From contig OZ245804.1 of the NCBI GenBank assembly GCA_965228265.1, forward strand, positions 1,054,001 through 1,118,000: a DNA stretch of 64,000 nucleotides, in the 5' to 3' direction. Every line of letters starts with the position of its first letter. The stretch's first letter is position 1. This document shows positions 43,671-51,279 of the stretch, in pieces. Both the position numbers and the translations under genes were made by a program. This DNA comes from GCA-2732755 sp965228265 (GTDB taxonomy: Bacteria; Planctomycetota; Phycisphaerae; Phycisphaerales; UBA1924). The notes under the pieces were generated by a model. The model made no database searches. It was not told the origin of the DNA and saw nothing but the letters and a program-made list of their open reading frames with translations.

Positions 43671-45425
43671 TCACAGCTCCACCATCTCCACATCCGGCTC
43701 CTGCTTCACCGAAACCACCGGGGTGTGGACCTCGCTCAGGAACACATCGAGCGAACTGTTGGCCTGGGCCATCTCCTGGCGCGTCATCGCGGCGTTGTAG
43801 AGCCTTGCCGACTGCGTGCGGCGTTCGACAGCCGTGGGCACCTGCCCCGGGGCCTCGTCCACACGCACGACCTCGCGGCGGACCGGGCCGAGACCCTCGC
43901 CCTCGAGCATCGCGATCAGATCCAGAGCGATCTGCCCCTCCGCCTTGGCGTTCTCGGCGACCGGGATCGCCTGCTCGAAGGCCTGGATGACGTTGTTCAC
44001 GTTCTCGAACGTGCCCGCCTTCTCAGCCCAGCTCGCGCCGGGAATCACGACGTCGGCTTTCTCCATCGCCTTGCGCGGGTGCGTGTCGATCAGCACCGAA
44101 AAGACGTCGCCGAGCGAGCCGGCAAACTCGTCCGTGGCCCACTCGCCCGGGTAGTTGCCGGTGAGAATGCAGCTCGCGTACGAGCCGCCGGCCAGCGCCT
44201 TGGCAGCGGCATCGAAGTCGTGGATCGTGCCGCCGAAGGACTCGAGCACACGCCGCACGCCCCTAGCGTTGGGTGCCTTCTCGGCGTACATCACAAACGC
44301 GTTCGCGTCGCCGGGCCTGGCGCCCTTGGGGAAGGCCTTGTCCTCGCCCCGGTAGGGCACCATGCCCACCGCGAACTCGGCGTTCGGATCGGCCGCCCGG
44401 GCCAGCTTCGCCAGCAGGTACGCGTCCTCGCAGCTGAGCATCGGGCTGACGACCAGCAGCAGCTTGCCGCCCTTGTCCTTGGCCTCGGCGAGCCCATCCA
44501 GGGCCGCGTCGTAAGCCTGCGCGAAGGTGCACTCGTCGAGTGCGCCGAAGCGTCGGCGGTAGGGGGTCTTGAGCCGTCCGTCCTGGATGTGCTTCCAGCC
44601 ATAGCGCACCTCGTCGGTGATCCACCACTTGTTGATCGCCATGTTGGTGCGCGGCTTGACGCGGTAGATCTTGCCCTCGTTGTGCTCGAAGGTGATGTTG
44701 TCGCCCGAAGCCGTGATCCCGTCGATCGAGGGCGTGCCCTTGAGGAACCACACGCGCTGGGCGAAGAGGAAGTCCTTGTCGAGCAGCGCGCCCACCGGGC
44801 ACAGGTCGATCACGTTCGCCGACAGCTCGTTGTCCAGCGGCACGCCCGGGAAGACGTCGATCTCGCTCTTGTTGCCCCGCCCGTTGATCGAGAGCTCAGC
44901 CGTCCCCGCGACCTCGCGCGTGAACCGCACGCAGCGGGTGCACATGATGCACCGGTCGGAGTAGATGTAGACGTTGGGGCCCAGGTCCTTCTTGGGCTGC
45001 TTGACCTTGGTCTCCTGGAATCGGGAGACGCCCCGCCCGTACTCGAAGCTGAAGTCCTGCAGGTCGCACTCGCCCGCCTGGTCGCAGACCGGGCAGTCCA
45101 GCGGGTGGTTGATGAGCAGGTACTCCATGACCGCCTTCTGGTTGGCGACCGCCCTGGGGTTGTCGGTGTAGACGACCATCCCGTCTGCCGCCTCGGTCGA
45201 GCAGGTCGGCTGGAGCTTGCCGCCCATCTGCGGCTCAAGCTTGCCCTCGTTCCGAGGATTGGGCGCCCAGATCTCGCCCAGACAGATCCGGCACTGGGCC
45301 GGGACCGACAGGGCGTCGTGGTAGCAGTAATAGGGGATTTTGACTTCGTTGGCGTTGGCGACCTCAAGGATCTTCTGTCCCTGTTCGAACTCACACTCGA
45401 CGCCGTTAATGGTGATCTTGGGCAT
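43671..45425 (-). CDS. nuoG: NADH-quinone oxidoreductase subunit G (NuoG)
   Basis: Electron-input arm of respiratory complex I at the inner membrane, cytoplasmic side. N-terminal 2Fe-2S domain (YYCYHDALSVPAQCRICLGE and later TCST), then the His-Cys 4Fe-4S site (NHPLDCPVCDQAGECDLQDF) and a second cluster site (YSDRCIMCTRCVRFTREVAG, DLCPVGALLDKDF). A shortened molybdopterin-oxidoreductase-like domain follows (about 240-520: TNMAINKWWITDEVRYGW, LIDTHPRKAMEKADVVIPGA). At 584 residues it is at the short end of NuoG (600-900). It stands alone: no other nuo gene is adjacent. Its ATG is preceded by a GC hairpin. Confidence 0.9.
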   Translation of the reverse strand: MPKITINGVECEFEQGQKILEVANANEVKIPYYCYHDALSVPAQCRICLGEIWAPNPRNEGKLEPQMGGKLQPTCSTEAADGMVVYTDNPRAVANQKAVMEYLLINHPLDCPVCDQAGECDLQDFSFEYGRGVSRFQETKVKQPKKDLGPNVYIYSDRCIMCTRCVRFTREVAGTAELSINGRGNKSEIDVFPGVPLDNELSANVIDLCPVGALLDKDFLFAQRVWFLKGTPSIDGITASGDNITFEHNEGKIYRVKPRTNMAINKWWITDEVRYGWKHIQDGRLKTPYRRRFGALDECTFAQAYDAALDGLAEAKDKGGKLLLVVSPMLSCEDAYLLAKLARAADPNAEFAVGMVPYRGEDKAFPKGARPGDANAFVMYAEKAPNARGVRRVLESFGGTIHDFDAAAKALAGGSYASCILTGNYPGEWATDEFAGSLGDVFSVLIDTHPRKAMEKADVVIPGASWAEKAGTFENVNNVIQAFEQAIPVAENAKAEGQIALDLIAMLEGEGLGPVRREVVRVDEAPGQVPTAVERRTQSARLYNAAMTRQEMAQANSSLDVFLSEVHTPVVSVKQEPDVEMVEL

Positions 45426-45448
45426 GGCTTGGCATGGTAGCTTTCAAG

Positions 45449-45470
45449 AGTCCCCCGCGTGAGCGGGGGG
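45449..45470 (-). terminator. hairpin between the trypsin-like gene and nuoG
   Basis: Minus strand CCCCCGC-TCAC-GCGGGGG, 7 bp, just after the stop of the trypsin-like gene. No T tract follows, so it may be a repeat or weak terminator; it also lies in the nuoG leader. Confidence 0.35.
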
Positions 45471-45473
45471 GCC

Positions 45474-46292
45474 TCAAGGCCTCACGGCACCGTCTCGGGC
45501 ATCTCGCCCCGCCCCCCCACTGGCGAACCACTCCAGAATCTCCGCGGGCGGACGGACGACGAGCAGACCCTCGATCCTGTCGCCTGTCTGCACGAGCGTG
45601 CCCCCCGGGCTGGCAACTAAGAGCCCTATCAACCGCCAGGCCTGATCAGCCTCCGACCATCGTCCCACAAAGCTCCCCGACCAGCCATGAGCCTCGAATC
45701 CCTCCGGCTTGGCCAGCATGATGACATTGCTCGGCACCTCTTCCGGATTCGTGATGTGGAACGTGTATGTATCCAGCCGCTGGCGGTATCGCCCGTCAGT
45801 CGATCCCCGAAAGAGCGAGACCTTGGTCAGTGCGCGGATCGGACCGGTCTCGACCACGACCCGCCCGCCCGGCAACTCAACAGTCTCGCCCAGACGCAGC
45901 AGCGCCCAGTCCCGCCCGAAGTCCTCCCACGAGAGCGTCCAATCACCCTCGCCCTCCGTCATCGGAACGGCCGACCCCGGCTCCAGCCCCATCGCCAGAC
46001 GCTCGAATGGAATCTCGCGTCCCAGCAACCACAGATTCGGTTCATTGCGTGCATCGATCACATCTGCCTGCGTATGAGCGGCATTCAGCAGCAGATCGCC
46101 CACAATGATGCACTGCCCCTTGCCTTTGCCTGTTGCTGGAAAGTCAGTCTGTGTTTCAAGCGTCACGACCGGCGGCTCGGCCTCGGAAGCCGGCGTCGAA
46201 TGAATCACCGCCACCTTCGGATAGGCCGAACTGCTGCAGCCAATGGCAGCAAAGACGCCAAAACCAGTCAGTGCCGCTCCAATGTGCTTCAT
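45474..46292 (-). CDS. trypsin-like serine protease lipoprotein
   Basis: A 272-residue protein with a lipobox (MKHIGAALTGFGVFAAIGCS, Cys19). The core resembles chymotrypsin-fold peptidases: His73 in GDLLLNAAHTQAD, Asp128 in GRDWALLRLGE (as DIALLRL), and Ser205 in AHGWSGSFVGRW (as GxSGS). These three sit in the right order and spacing for the S1 catalytic triad; the oxyanion Gly203 is kept. It would be an active periplasmic, membrane-anchored protease. No Shine-Dalgarno: TATACT lies 7 bases before the ATG, suggesting a leaderless message. Identification is mine from motifs and needs confirmation. Confidence 0.7.
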   Translation of the reverse strand: MKHIGAALTGFGVFAAIGCSSSAYPKVAVIHSTPASEAEPPVVTLETQTDFPATGKGKGQCIIVGDLLLNAAHTQADVIDARNEPNLWLLGREIPFERLAMGLEPGSAVPMTEGEGDWTLSWEDFGRDWALLRLGETVELPGGRVVVETGPIRALTKVSLFRGSTDGRYRQRLDTYTFHITNPEEVPSNVIMLAKPEGFEAHGWSGSFVGRWSEADQAWRLIGLLVASPGGTLVQTGDRIEGLLVVRPPAEILEWFASGGAGRDARDGAVRP

Positions 46293-46299
46293 TGAGCGC

Positions 46300-46305
46300 A
46301 GTATA
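46300..46305 (-). promoter_or_regulatory. -10-like TATACT before the trypsin-like gene
   Basis: TATACT, then GCGCTCA (7 bases), then the ATG at 46292, with no ribosome site. The element lies just past the poly-T of the upstream terminator. Confidence 0.45.
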
Positions 46306-46311
46306 GAGAAT

Positions 46312-46342
46312 AAAAAAACAGAGGCAGCCGGAGCCGCCTCTG
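46312..46342 (-). terminator. strong Rho-independent terminator of the YSC84-like gene
   Basis: AGAGGCGGC-TCCG-GCTGCCTCT on the minus strand, followed by seven T. Textbook intrinsic terminator 25 bases after the stop at 46367. Confidence 0.88.
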
Positions 46343-46366
46343 CTAAATCTGAGATTCGATGCCCGA

Positions 46367-46939
46367 TCAGTTGGTCAAGGCATCGTTGATGTTGTTGTAG
46401 CTGAAGTTGTCGATCGTGAAGTACGCGCCGAGGCCGCCGCCCGAGCGGGGGTCGCTGACAAAGGTGCGGTCCTCGGTCATCGACTGCTGCCCGCTGGCGC
46501 CCAGGCCCAGGATCGCGGCCCCGATCTCGCCGCCGGCCGACCAGCCGCCCTGCTTGAACTTGTCCAGCGCAGCCTGATCGGGGAAGAACACGACGAAGTC
46601 GGAGTACTGCCCGAACGAGCCGATGCCGAGGTTCACGCGGGCGTGTCGGCTGTAACCCACGACCTCGCCCGACTGGTCGTACACAAGCCCGTCGCTGCCG
46701 CCGCCGCCGGCGATCCAGTGAATCCCCGAGAACTCGCCCGGGAAGACGGCCCATGCGTAGCTCTGGTCCTTGATGCTGGCGAACTCGGGTTCGGTGTTCG
46801 CAAGGTGCGTCATCGTCGCCTGGCACTCGGCTTTGGTGATCTCGTACGCCTCGGGCGTCAGGCCCGTCGCCGCGCACCCGCCTAGGCCAAGCCCGGCCAG
46901 AAGAGTGGTGGCTGCAAACGCTTTCGTCGTTCCGGTCAT
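46367..46939 (-). CDS. YSC84-like lipoprotein
   Basis: A 190-residue lipoprotein (MTGTTKAFAATTLLAGLGLG then GC lipobox). The mature part has AWAVFPGEFSGIHWIAGGGG, GEVVGYSRHARVNLGIGSFG, QYSDFVVFFPDQAALDKFKQ, GGWSAGGEIGAAILGLGA. The 'aVFPxv...Gg..GxGvv' and 'G.asvaaGplG' order is that of the YSC84/SYLF lipid-binding domain, though the match is loose. It ends in YFTIDNFSYNNINDALTN. AGGAGA site 6 bases before the ATG. Monocistronic, with a strong terminator. Cell-envelope lipid binding is the likely role. Confidence 0.6.
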   Translation of the reverse strand: MTGTTKAFAATTLLAGLGLGGCAATGLTPEAYEITKAECQATMTHLANTEPEFASIKDQSYAWAVFPGEFSGIHWIAGGGGSDGLVYDQSGEVVGYSRHARVNLGIGSFGQYSDFVVFFPDQAALDKFKQGGWSAGGEIGAAILGLGASGQQSMTEDRTFVSDPRSGGGLGAYFTIDNFSYNNINDALTN

Positions 46940-47162
46940 GTCTGATCTCCTGTGTTGAATCGCGAGAATCTCATCCTAGGCCAGTTTGATTAGTGATCGC
47001 AAACATAGGCCGCGGAATCCTGTGCACTTCTGATGAAGAAGACCCTAGCTCCGGGCCATGAACCGAACGTGAAGCAGCCGCACAAGAAACGCTCACACAC
47101 GCCAGCCCCCGGAATACGCTCTCAAGAGCCCACGCACCCGATCCACCAGCGAGAACGCCACG

Positions 47163-48599
47163 ATGGCCCAGCCCTCGAACAAGTCCATCCCCGCCCCCAA
47201 GGGCACCCGGGACCTCTACCCCGACGACCTGCTCCGCCAGCGGTACATCACCGAGGCCTGGCGCCGCGTCTCGATCCGTCACGGCTTCGACGAGATCGCC
47301 GGCCCCACCTTCGAGATGCTCGACCTCTACAAGAAAAAATCCGGCGAGGGCATCGTCAGCGAACTCTTCAGCTTCCGACGCGCCGGCGGCGACGACGACT
47401 ACGCCCTCCGCCCCGAGTTCACCCCCACACTCGCACGCATGTACGCCGCCAAGGCCAACGCGCTGCCCAGCCCCTGCAAGTGGTTCACCGCCGGGCCTTA
47501 CTTCCGCGCGGAGAAGCCCCAGCGTGGGAGGCTGCGCGAGTTCCTGCAGTGGAACTGTGATGTGATGGGGGGCGCGAACCAGTCTGACGACTATTTGATG
47601 ACAGACGATACAGTTTTATTGGCAGTTATGGTGGACTGCATGCGTGATTTTGGCTTGACCCAGTCTGATGTTGCGGTGCATGCCATGAGCCGAGTGTTGT
47701 TAACCGAAGAGTTGACAAAGATTGGTGTGCCACCCGATTTGCTTACGGCGACTTTTTCATTGATTGACGCTGTCGCAAAACTATCACTCGACGAATTGCA
47801 GAATAAGGGAAGGGTAATTGGTCTCCCTGACGACATTATCTTGGTAATAGCAGAGATGCGGCACGCAATCGTTCCGTTTGTGGGAACTACGGGAGTGGGC
47901 TGTGGCGCTGGCGACCTTGGAATGTATTGGCAGTTTGAAGGAGATGCACATTTTCCGTTGTATTTTGATTCACAGCACATAGGTATTGATGATTGGTGTG
48001 TCTTTGATCCGACAATCGCCCGCGGCCTCGCCTACTACACCGGCACCGTCTTCGAACTCATCGCCGACGGCGAGCGTGCCGTCGCGGGCGGCGGGCGCTA
48101 CGACAACCTCATCGAACTCTTTGGCGGCCCGCCAACCCCGGCTGTCGGCTTCGGGATGGGTGACGTCGTCCTGGGCCTGCTCCTTCAGGACAAGGGCCTG
48201 ATGCCCGAGGGGCCCGAGCTCATGGACGCGCTCAGCCAGAAGCCCGCGAGCCTGCGCCCCGAGGCGTTCGTCATCGCCAATGAGGCCGGCGAAGGGTCTG
48301 TCGAGCCGCTGCTGGCCAAGCTGCGTCGCGGCGTCGAGTCTGAGGCATGGCTATCGCGCGATGACAAGAAGCCCTGGGACGCGGACCGGTATGACGTTCC
48401 GCCCATGCACGCTCGGCGTTCGTACAAGTCCACGAAAAACATCGGCAAGCTCCTCGCCGACGCGCGCAAGCAGCACGCGAAGTTCGCCGTGATCATCGAG
48501 TCCGACGAAGCCGCCAAGATCGAGAATCTGGGCACCCGCGAGGACCTCGGCACCTTCCCGCTCGACCAGATCGGCGCCAAGATCGCAGAGCGGCTCTAA
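47163..48599 (+). CDS. hisS: histidyl-tRNA synthetase with an AT-rich central segment
   Basis: Charges tRNA-His. The 478-residue class II enzyme has APKGTRDLYPDDLLRQRYIT, SFRRAGGDDDYALRPEFTPT (motif 2 region), AGPYFRAEKPQRGRLREFLQ, the signature RGLAYYTGTVFELIADGERA (HisA motif) and FGMGDVVLGLLLQDKGLMP (motif 3), then an anticodon-binding domain (RRSYKSTKNIGKLLADARKQ). Residues about 142-282 are encoded by about 47% GC DNA (hand count), against 65-72% on either side. The frame is unbroken and the motifs lie outside this part. No ribosome site before the ATG. Confidence 0.94.
   Translation: MAQPSNKSIPAPKGTRDLYPDDLLRQRYITEAWRRVSIRHGFDEIAGPTFEMLDLYKKKSGEGIVSELFSFRRAGGDDDYALRPEFTPTLARMYAAKANALPSPCKWFTAGPYFRAEKPQRGRLREFLQWNCDVMGGANQSDDYLMTDDTVLLAVMVDCMRDFGLTQSDVAVHAMSRVLLTEELTKIGVPPDLLTATFSLIDAVAKLSLDELQNKGRVIGLPDDIILVIAEMRHAIVPFVGTTGVGCGAGDLGMYWQFEGDAHFPLYFDSQHIGIDDWCVFDPTIARGLAYYTGTVFELIADGERAVAGGGRYDNLIELFGGPPTPAVGFGMGDVVLGLLLQDKGLMPEGPELMDALSQKPASLRPEAFVIANEAGEGSVEPLLAKLRRGVESEAWLSRDDKKPWDADRYDVPPMHARRSYKSTKNIGKLLADARKQHAKFAVIIESDEAAKIENLGTREDLGTFPLDQIGAKIAERL
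47586..48008. other. AT-rich mosaic segment within hisS
   Basis: Counting G+C by hand over 47581-48000 gives 197 of 420 (about 47%), while lines just before (47401, 47521) and just after (48061) give 70%, 65% and 72%. Codons such as TTG, TTA, ATA and AAA become frequent within it. The borders fall inside codons of a conserved gene, with no repeats or stop codons at them. Confidence 0.8.
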
Positions 48600-48610
48600 G
48601 TCGCAGAATT

Positions 48611-48700
48611 CTGGGTGCCACGGCTTGTCCGTCTCCGGCAAGCCGTGCTCTGACGCAGCTCCAACACGGCTTGCCCTGCGGGACAAGCCGTGGCACCCAG
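48611..48700. repeat. nested palindromic dispersed repeat downstream of hisS
   Basis: Outer arms of 20 bases (48611-48630 and 48681-48700) are perfectly complementary. Inner arms of 11 bases (48637-48647 and 48665-48675) are too. The motif CACGGCTTG occurs in all four arms in alternating orientation, so a cruciform or four-armed RNA can form. It fills the gap between hisS and the next gene. Confidence 0.85.
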
Positions 48701-48803
48701 CTGTAGGTCGTATCGGACCCGTCTTTCACCGTCAGTTGAAACCGGTCGGGCGCGGACCTGATAAGGTGTTTGTGCCCGTTTCTCCGCGCGAAAGGACCGA
48801 TCC

Positions 48804-49610
48804 ATGCTCTCACTGCTCCTGGCCGCTTCGCTTCTGGCCCACCAGCCCGAGACCGCCGAGTCGGCGCAGGCGTCCGAGCCGAAGAACCTGCTCGTGAACC
48901 CGTCCTTCGAGGAGCCGGTCGCCCCGCAGGCCCAGCCCGTCAACCCGCACGTCCTCGGCGAGTGGTGGAGCTTCGCCGGCCCGGAGAAGCCCTACTGGCG
49001 GCACTTCGAAGTCACCGACGCCATGGCCACCGAGGGCGAAAGGTCCGTCCGCCTGACGCTCGACTCCGAGGGCTACGACGGCGCGACGCTCATCGTCGGC
49101 GCGACACAGAACGTCGTCACCGACTCCATGCCCACCGAGCTCTCGGGCGAGGTGCGCGTCGACAACTGGAAGCGTGGCACGATGCGCCAGTACGTCCAGA
49201 TCGTCGTGATCGTCTGGAACGTCTCCGACAACAAGCCCGCCGGCGTCGCCGCCAAGAACTACCAGATCGCTTACACATTCGCCGGCATCGAACGGCCGCC
49301 CTTTGCCATCGCCAACCGCAAGTTCCTCTTCCCCCGTGGCGAACTGATCGACTTGCACGGCGAGGACGGCGACCCCATCGAGGGCGAGTGGAAACGCTTC
49401 GACCTCAACCCACGCCAGGACTTCATCGAGCAGTGGGGTGTCGACCCGAGCGACTTCGAGTACGTCCGCGTTCTGTACGAAGTCCGCTACGACGGCCGCC
49501 GCGCCAACCTCGAGCCGCCCGCCTACGCGACCGTCCACTGGGACGACCTCTACTTCGGCGAGCGCCGCGAAACCGAAACCAAATCGCAAGACGCGGAAGC
49601 AAGCGAATAA
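48804..49610 (+). CDS. secreted orphan with a galactose-binding-like beta domain
   Basis: A 268-residue protein. Signal peptide MLSLLLAASLLAHQPETAES (short). Then LLVNPSFEEPVAPQAQPVNP, EWWSFAGPEKPYWRHFEVTD, SVRLTLDSEGYDGATLIVGA and TELSGEVRVDNWKRGTMRQY, followed by WDDLYFGERRE near the end. The 'NLLVNPSFEEP' opening and final 'DDLYF' strand are typical of CBM/galactose-binding-like jelly rolls. No enzyme motif. Preceded by the nested palindromic repeat, followed by a half copy of the truA repeat. Function unknown; it may bind surface sugars. Confidence 0.6.
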   Translation: MLSLLLAASLLAHQPETAESAQASEPKNLLVNPSFEEPVAPQAQPVNPHVLGEWWSFAGPEKPYWRHFEVTDAMATEGERSVRLTLDSEGYDGATLIVGATQNVVTDSMPTELSGEVRVDNWKRGTMRQYVQIVVIVWNVSDNKPAGVAAKNYQIAYTFAGIERPPFAIANRKFLFPRGELIDLHGEDGDPIEGEWKRFDLNPRQDFIEQWGVDPSDFEYVRVLYEVRYDGRRANLEPPAYATVHWDDLYFGERRETETKSQDAEASE

Positions 49611-49612
49611 AC

Positions 49613-49638
49613 GGTGGGGGCGGCGTCCCGCCGCCCGT
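49613..49638 (+). repeat. half copy of the truA-type dispersed repeat
   Basis: 26 bases identical to 42774-42799 (left arm of the repeat inside truA). The right arm is missing. Lies in the 37-base gap between the secreted orphan and lepB. Confidence 0.85.
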
Positions 49639-49647
49639 TCCCTCGTT

Positions 49648-51255
49648 CTAGTGAATCGCCCGGATCCGCCCGAGGTCGGGCACCGGGATCGTCCCGTCGC
49701 GCACGATGCTCGGGAAATACACCATGAACGCCCGGCCGATGATCAGCTCCTCGGGCACCACGCCCGGCCCCGCCGTCAGCGGGAAGTTCTGCGACACCAG
49801 CGGGTGCGGCTGGCCCCACACACGGCTGTCGGCGCTCCGCGGGCTGTTGTCACCCAGCGCAAAGTACTGCCCCGGCCCGAGCGTGAGCGTCGACGTCGGG
49901 TGCGTGCCGTAGGGCGGCTCGCCCGCGCGCATGCTCAGGCTCGTCTGGTACGGGTGGTAGTACAGATCCCGCGAGACACGCAGACGGTGCAGCTTCGCCT
50001 TGCCGCCCGCGTGACTGATCCGGATCTCGGGCTTCGTGTACTGCTCCGTCGAGGAGAGCAGATTCAGCCCGCGCGACAACGGCATGATCGACTCGTACCG
50101 CGAGCCGCTGATCGAACGCTCGAGCCGCTGGCGAATCGTCCAGTCATAGTTCGCCCGGCAGATCAAACGGTCATCGACAAAGAGCCACAACGACTGGTCC
50201 GCGTGCCAGAACTCCACCAGCGAGGACTTGCCCAGCGTCAGCGGCATGACGAAATCCGATTGCGTCATGAGCTGAGCCGGCGCGCCGACGGGCGATTCGG
50301 GCTCGAGCCACAGCTCCGCCTTGTCTGCAAACACGCGCGCGACAAACCGCGTCTCGCGCGTGCGGATCTCCATCGTCAGCACGTCCTCGCTCGTCGCCGG
50401 CTCGTAGCCCGTCGTGATCGCAAGGTCCGACACCGGGTAATTCGGCGGCAGCCACGCCTTGGCGCGCCCGGGCCCGAACCGCGGGTCGCGGTACATGTCC
50501 AGGTCGTTGTACGCCAGGCGGTCGCGGATGTCCCAGGCGGTCGTATCCCACTCCAGCTCGGCGGCCCCTTCGCTCGGCTTGATGAGATTCGTCCCGCTGA
50601 GCGTCCAGTCGCTCGTCGCCTTGAAGGGCCAGGTGTGGGGCCAGAGCCCCTCGCGCGGCAGATGAGCCGTGTCGAACACCGGCACCCACACCGTGCGTTG
50701 CTCGCGCTCGGGCTTGCGCGCGATCTGCCAACGCGCATCTTCCCAGTCCGCGCTGGCGGCGCTCGGTTCCTCTCGGATGAAGACGTCGCCGTCGACCAGC
50801 GCCACCTGCTCGCCCGGCAGCCCGATGATCCGCTTGATGAGATTCTCTCTCGGGTCCGACGGATTCCGGAAGACCGCGACCTCGTAGCGACGGATCGCCG
50901 GCGAGAGCGGCGTCCGCTTGAGGACCAGAATCCGGTCGCCGCTGCGCCTCCGGATGCCCGCGGCCTGCATCTCCTCGGTCGTGTACGGATCGCGCACCAG
51001 CGCCCCGGGCCCGCTCTCACCGAGCTGCCCGTCGACCGCCCACGTCGAGCCCGAGTGGGGCGACACCACGCGGTAATGCTCGCCCAGAAGCGTCGGCGCC
51101 ATCGAGCCCGTCGGGATCACGAACGGCTCGAGCACGTACGCACGCGCGATCAGCGCCATCGCGAAGGCGATCACGACCGAGATCAGCGTGTCCGGCACCG
51201 TCGGGCGGATCACGCCCATCGGCTGGCTCTGGATGGGCTTCTTGTTCGCTTTCAT
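49648..51255 (-). CDS. lepB: signal peptidase I with large internal insertion
   Basis: Removes signal peptides at the outer face of the inner membrane. One N-terminal span (PDTLISVVIAFAMALIARAY), catalytic Ser51 in EPFVIPTGSMAPTLLG, catalytic Lys141 in RENLIKRIIGLPGEQVALVD, and GDNSPRSADSRVWGQ at about residue 468. Family members have 160-330 residues; here 535. Between the Lys and the GDNS box lie about 300 extra residues whose strands (FVARVFADKAELWLE, VEFWHADQSLWLFVDDRLIC, KAKLHRLRVSRDLYYHPYQ) resemble a concanavalin-like beta sandwich. I recall similar insertions in other planctomycetes. Last gene of the HYExAFE-PSP1 operon. Confidence 0.9.
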   Translation of the reverse strand: MKANKKPIQSQPMGVIRPTVPDTLISVVIAFAMALIARAYVLEPFVIPTGSMAPTLLGEHYRVVSPHSGSTWAVDGQLGESGPGALVRDPYTTEEMQAAGIRRRSGDRILVLKRTPLSPAIRRYEVAVFRNPSDPRENLIKRIIGLPGEQVALVDGDVFIREEPSAASADWEDARWQIARKPEREQRTVWVPVFDTAHLPREGLWPHTWPFKATSDWTLSGTNLIKPSEGAAELEWDTTAWDIRDRLAYNDLDMYRDPRFGPGRAKAWLPPNYPVSDLAITTGYEPATSEDVLTMEIRTRETRFVARVFADKAELWLEPESPVGAPAQLMTQSDFVMPLTLGKSSLVEFWHADQSLWLFVDDRLICRANYDWTIRQRLERSISGSRYESIMPLSRGLNLLSSTEQYTKPEIRISHAGGKAKLHRLRVSRDLYYHPYQTSLSMRAGEPPYGTHPTSTLTLGPGQYFALGDNSPRSADSRVWGQPHPLVSQNFPLTAGPGVVPEELIIGRAFMVYFPSIVRDGTIPVPDLGRIRAIH

Positions 51256-51279
51256 CGAGGGGCTACCGGTCAGGATCGG

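Noticed and set aside
43725..45440. A 571-codon + frame opposite nuoG
   Set aside because: Antisense to the iron-sulfur motifs of NuoG; no motif of its own.
45449..45470. Considered as a copy of the hairpin at 4440-4465
   Set aside because: Both are short GC stems around GCG/GAG, but the arms differ and the length is within chance in this background.
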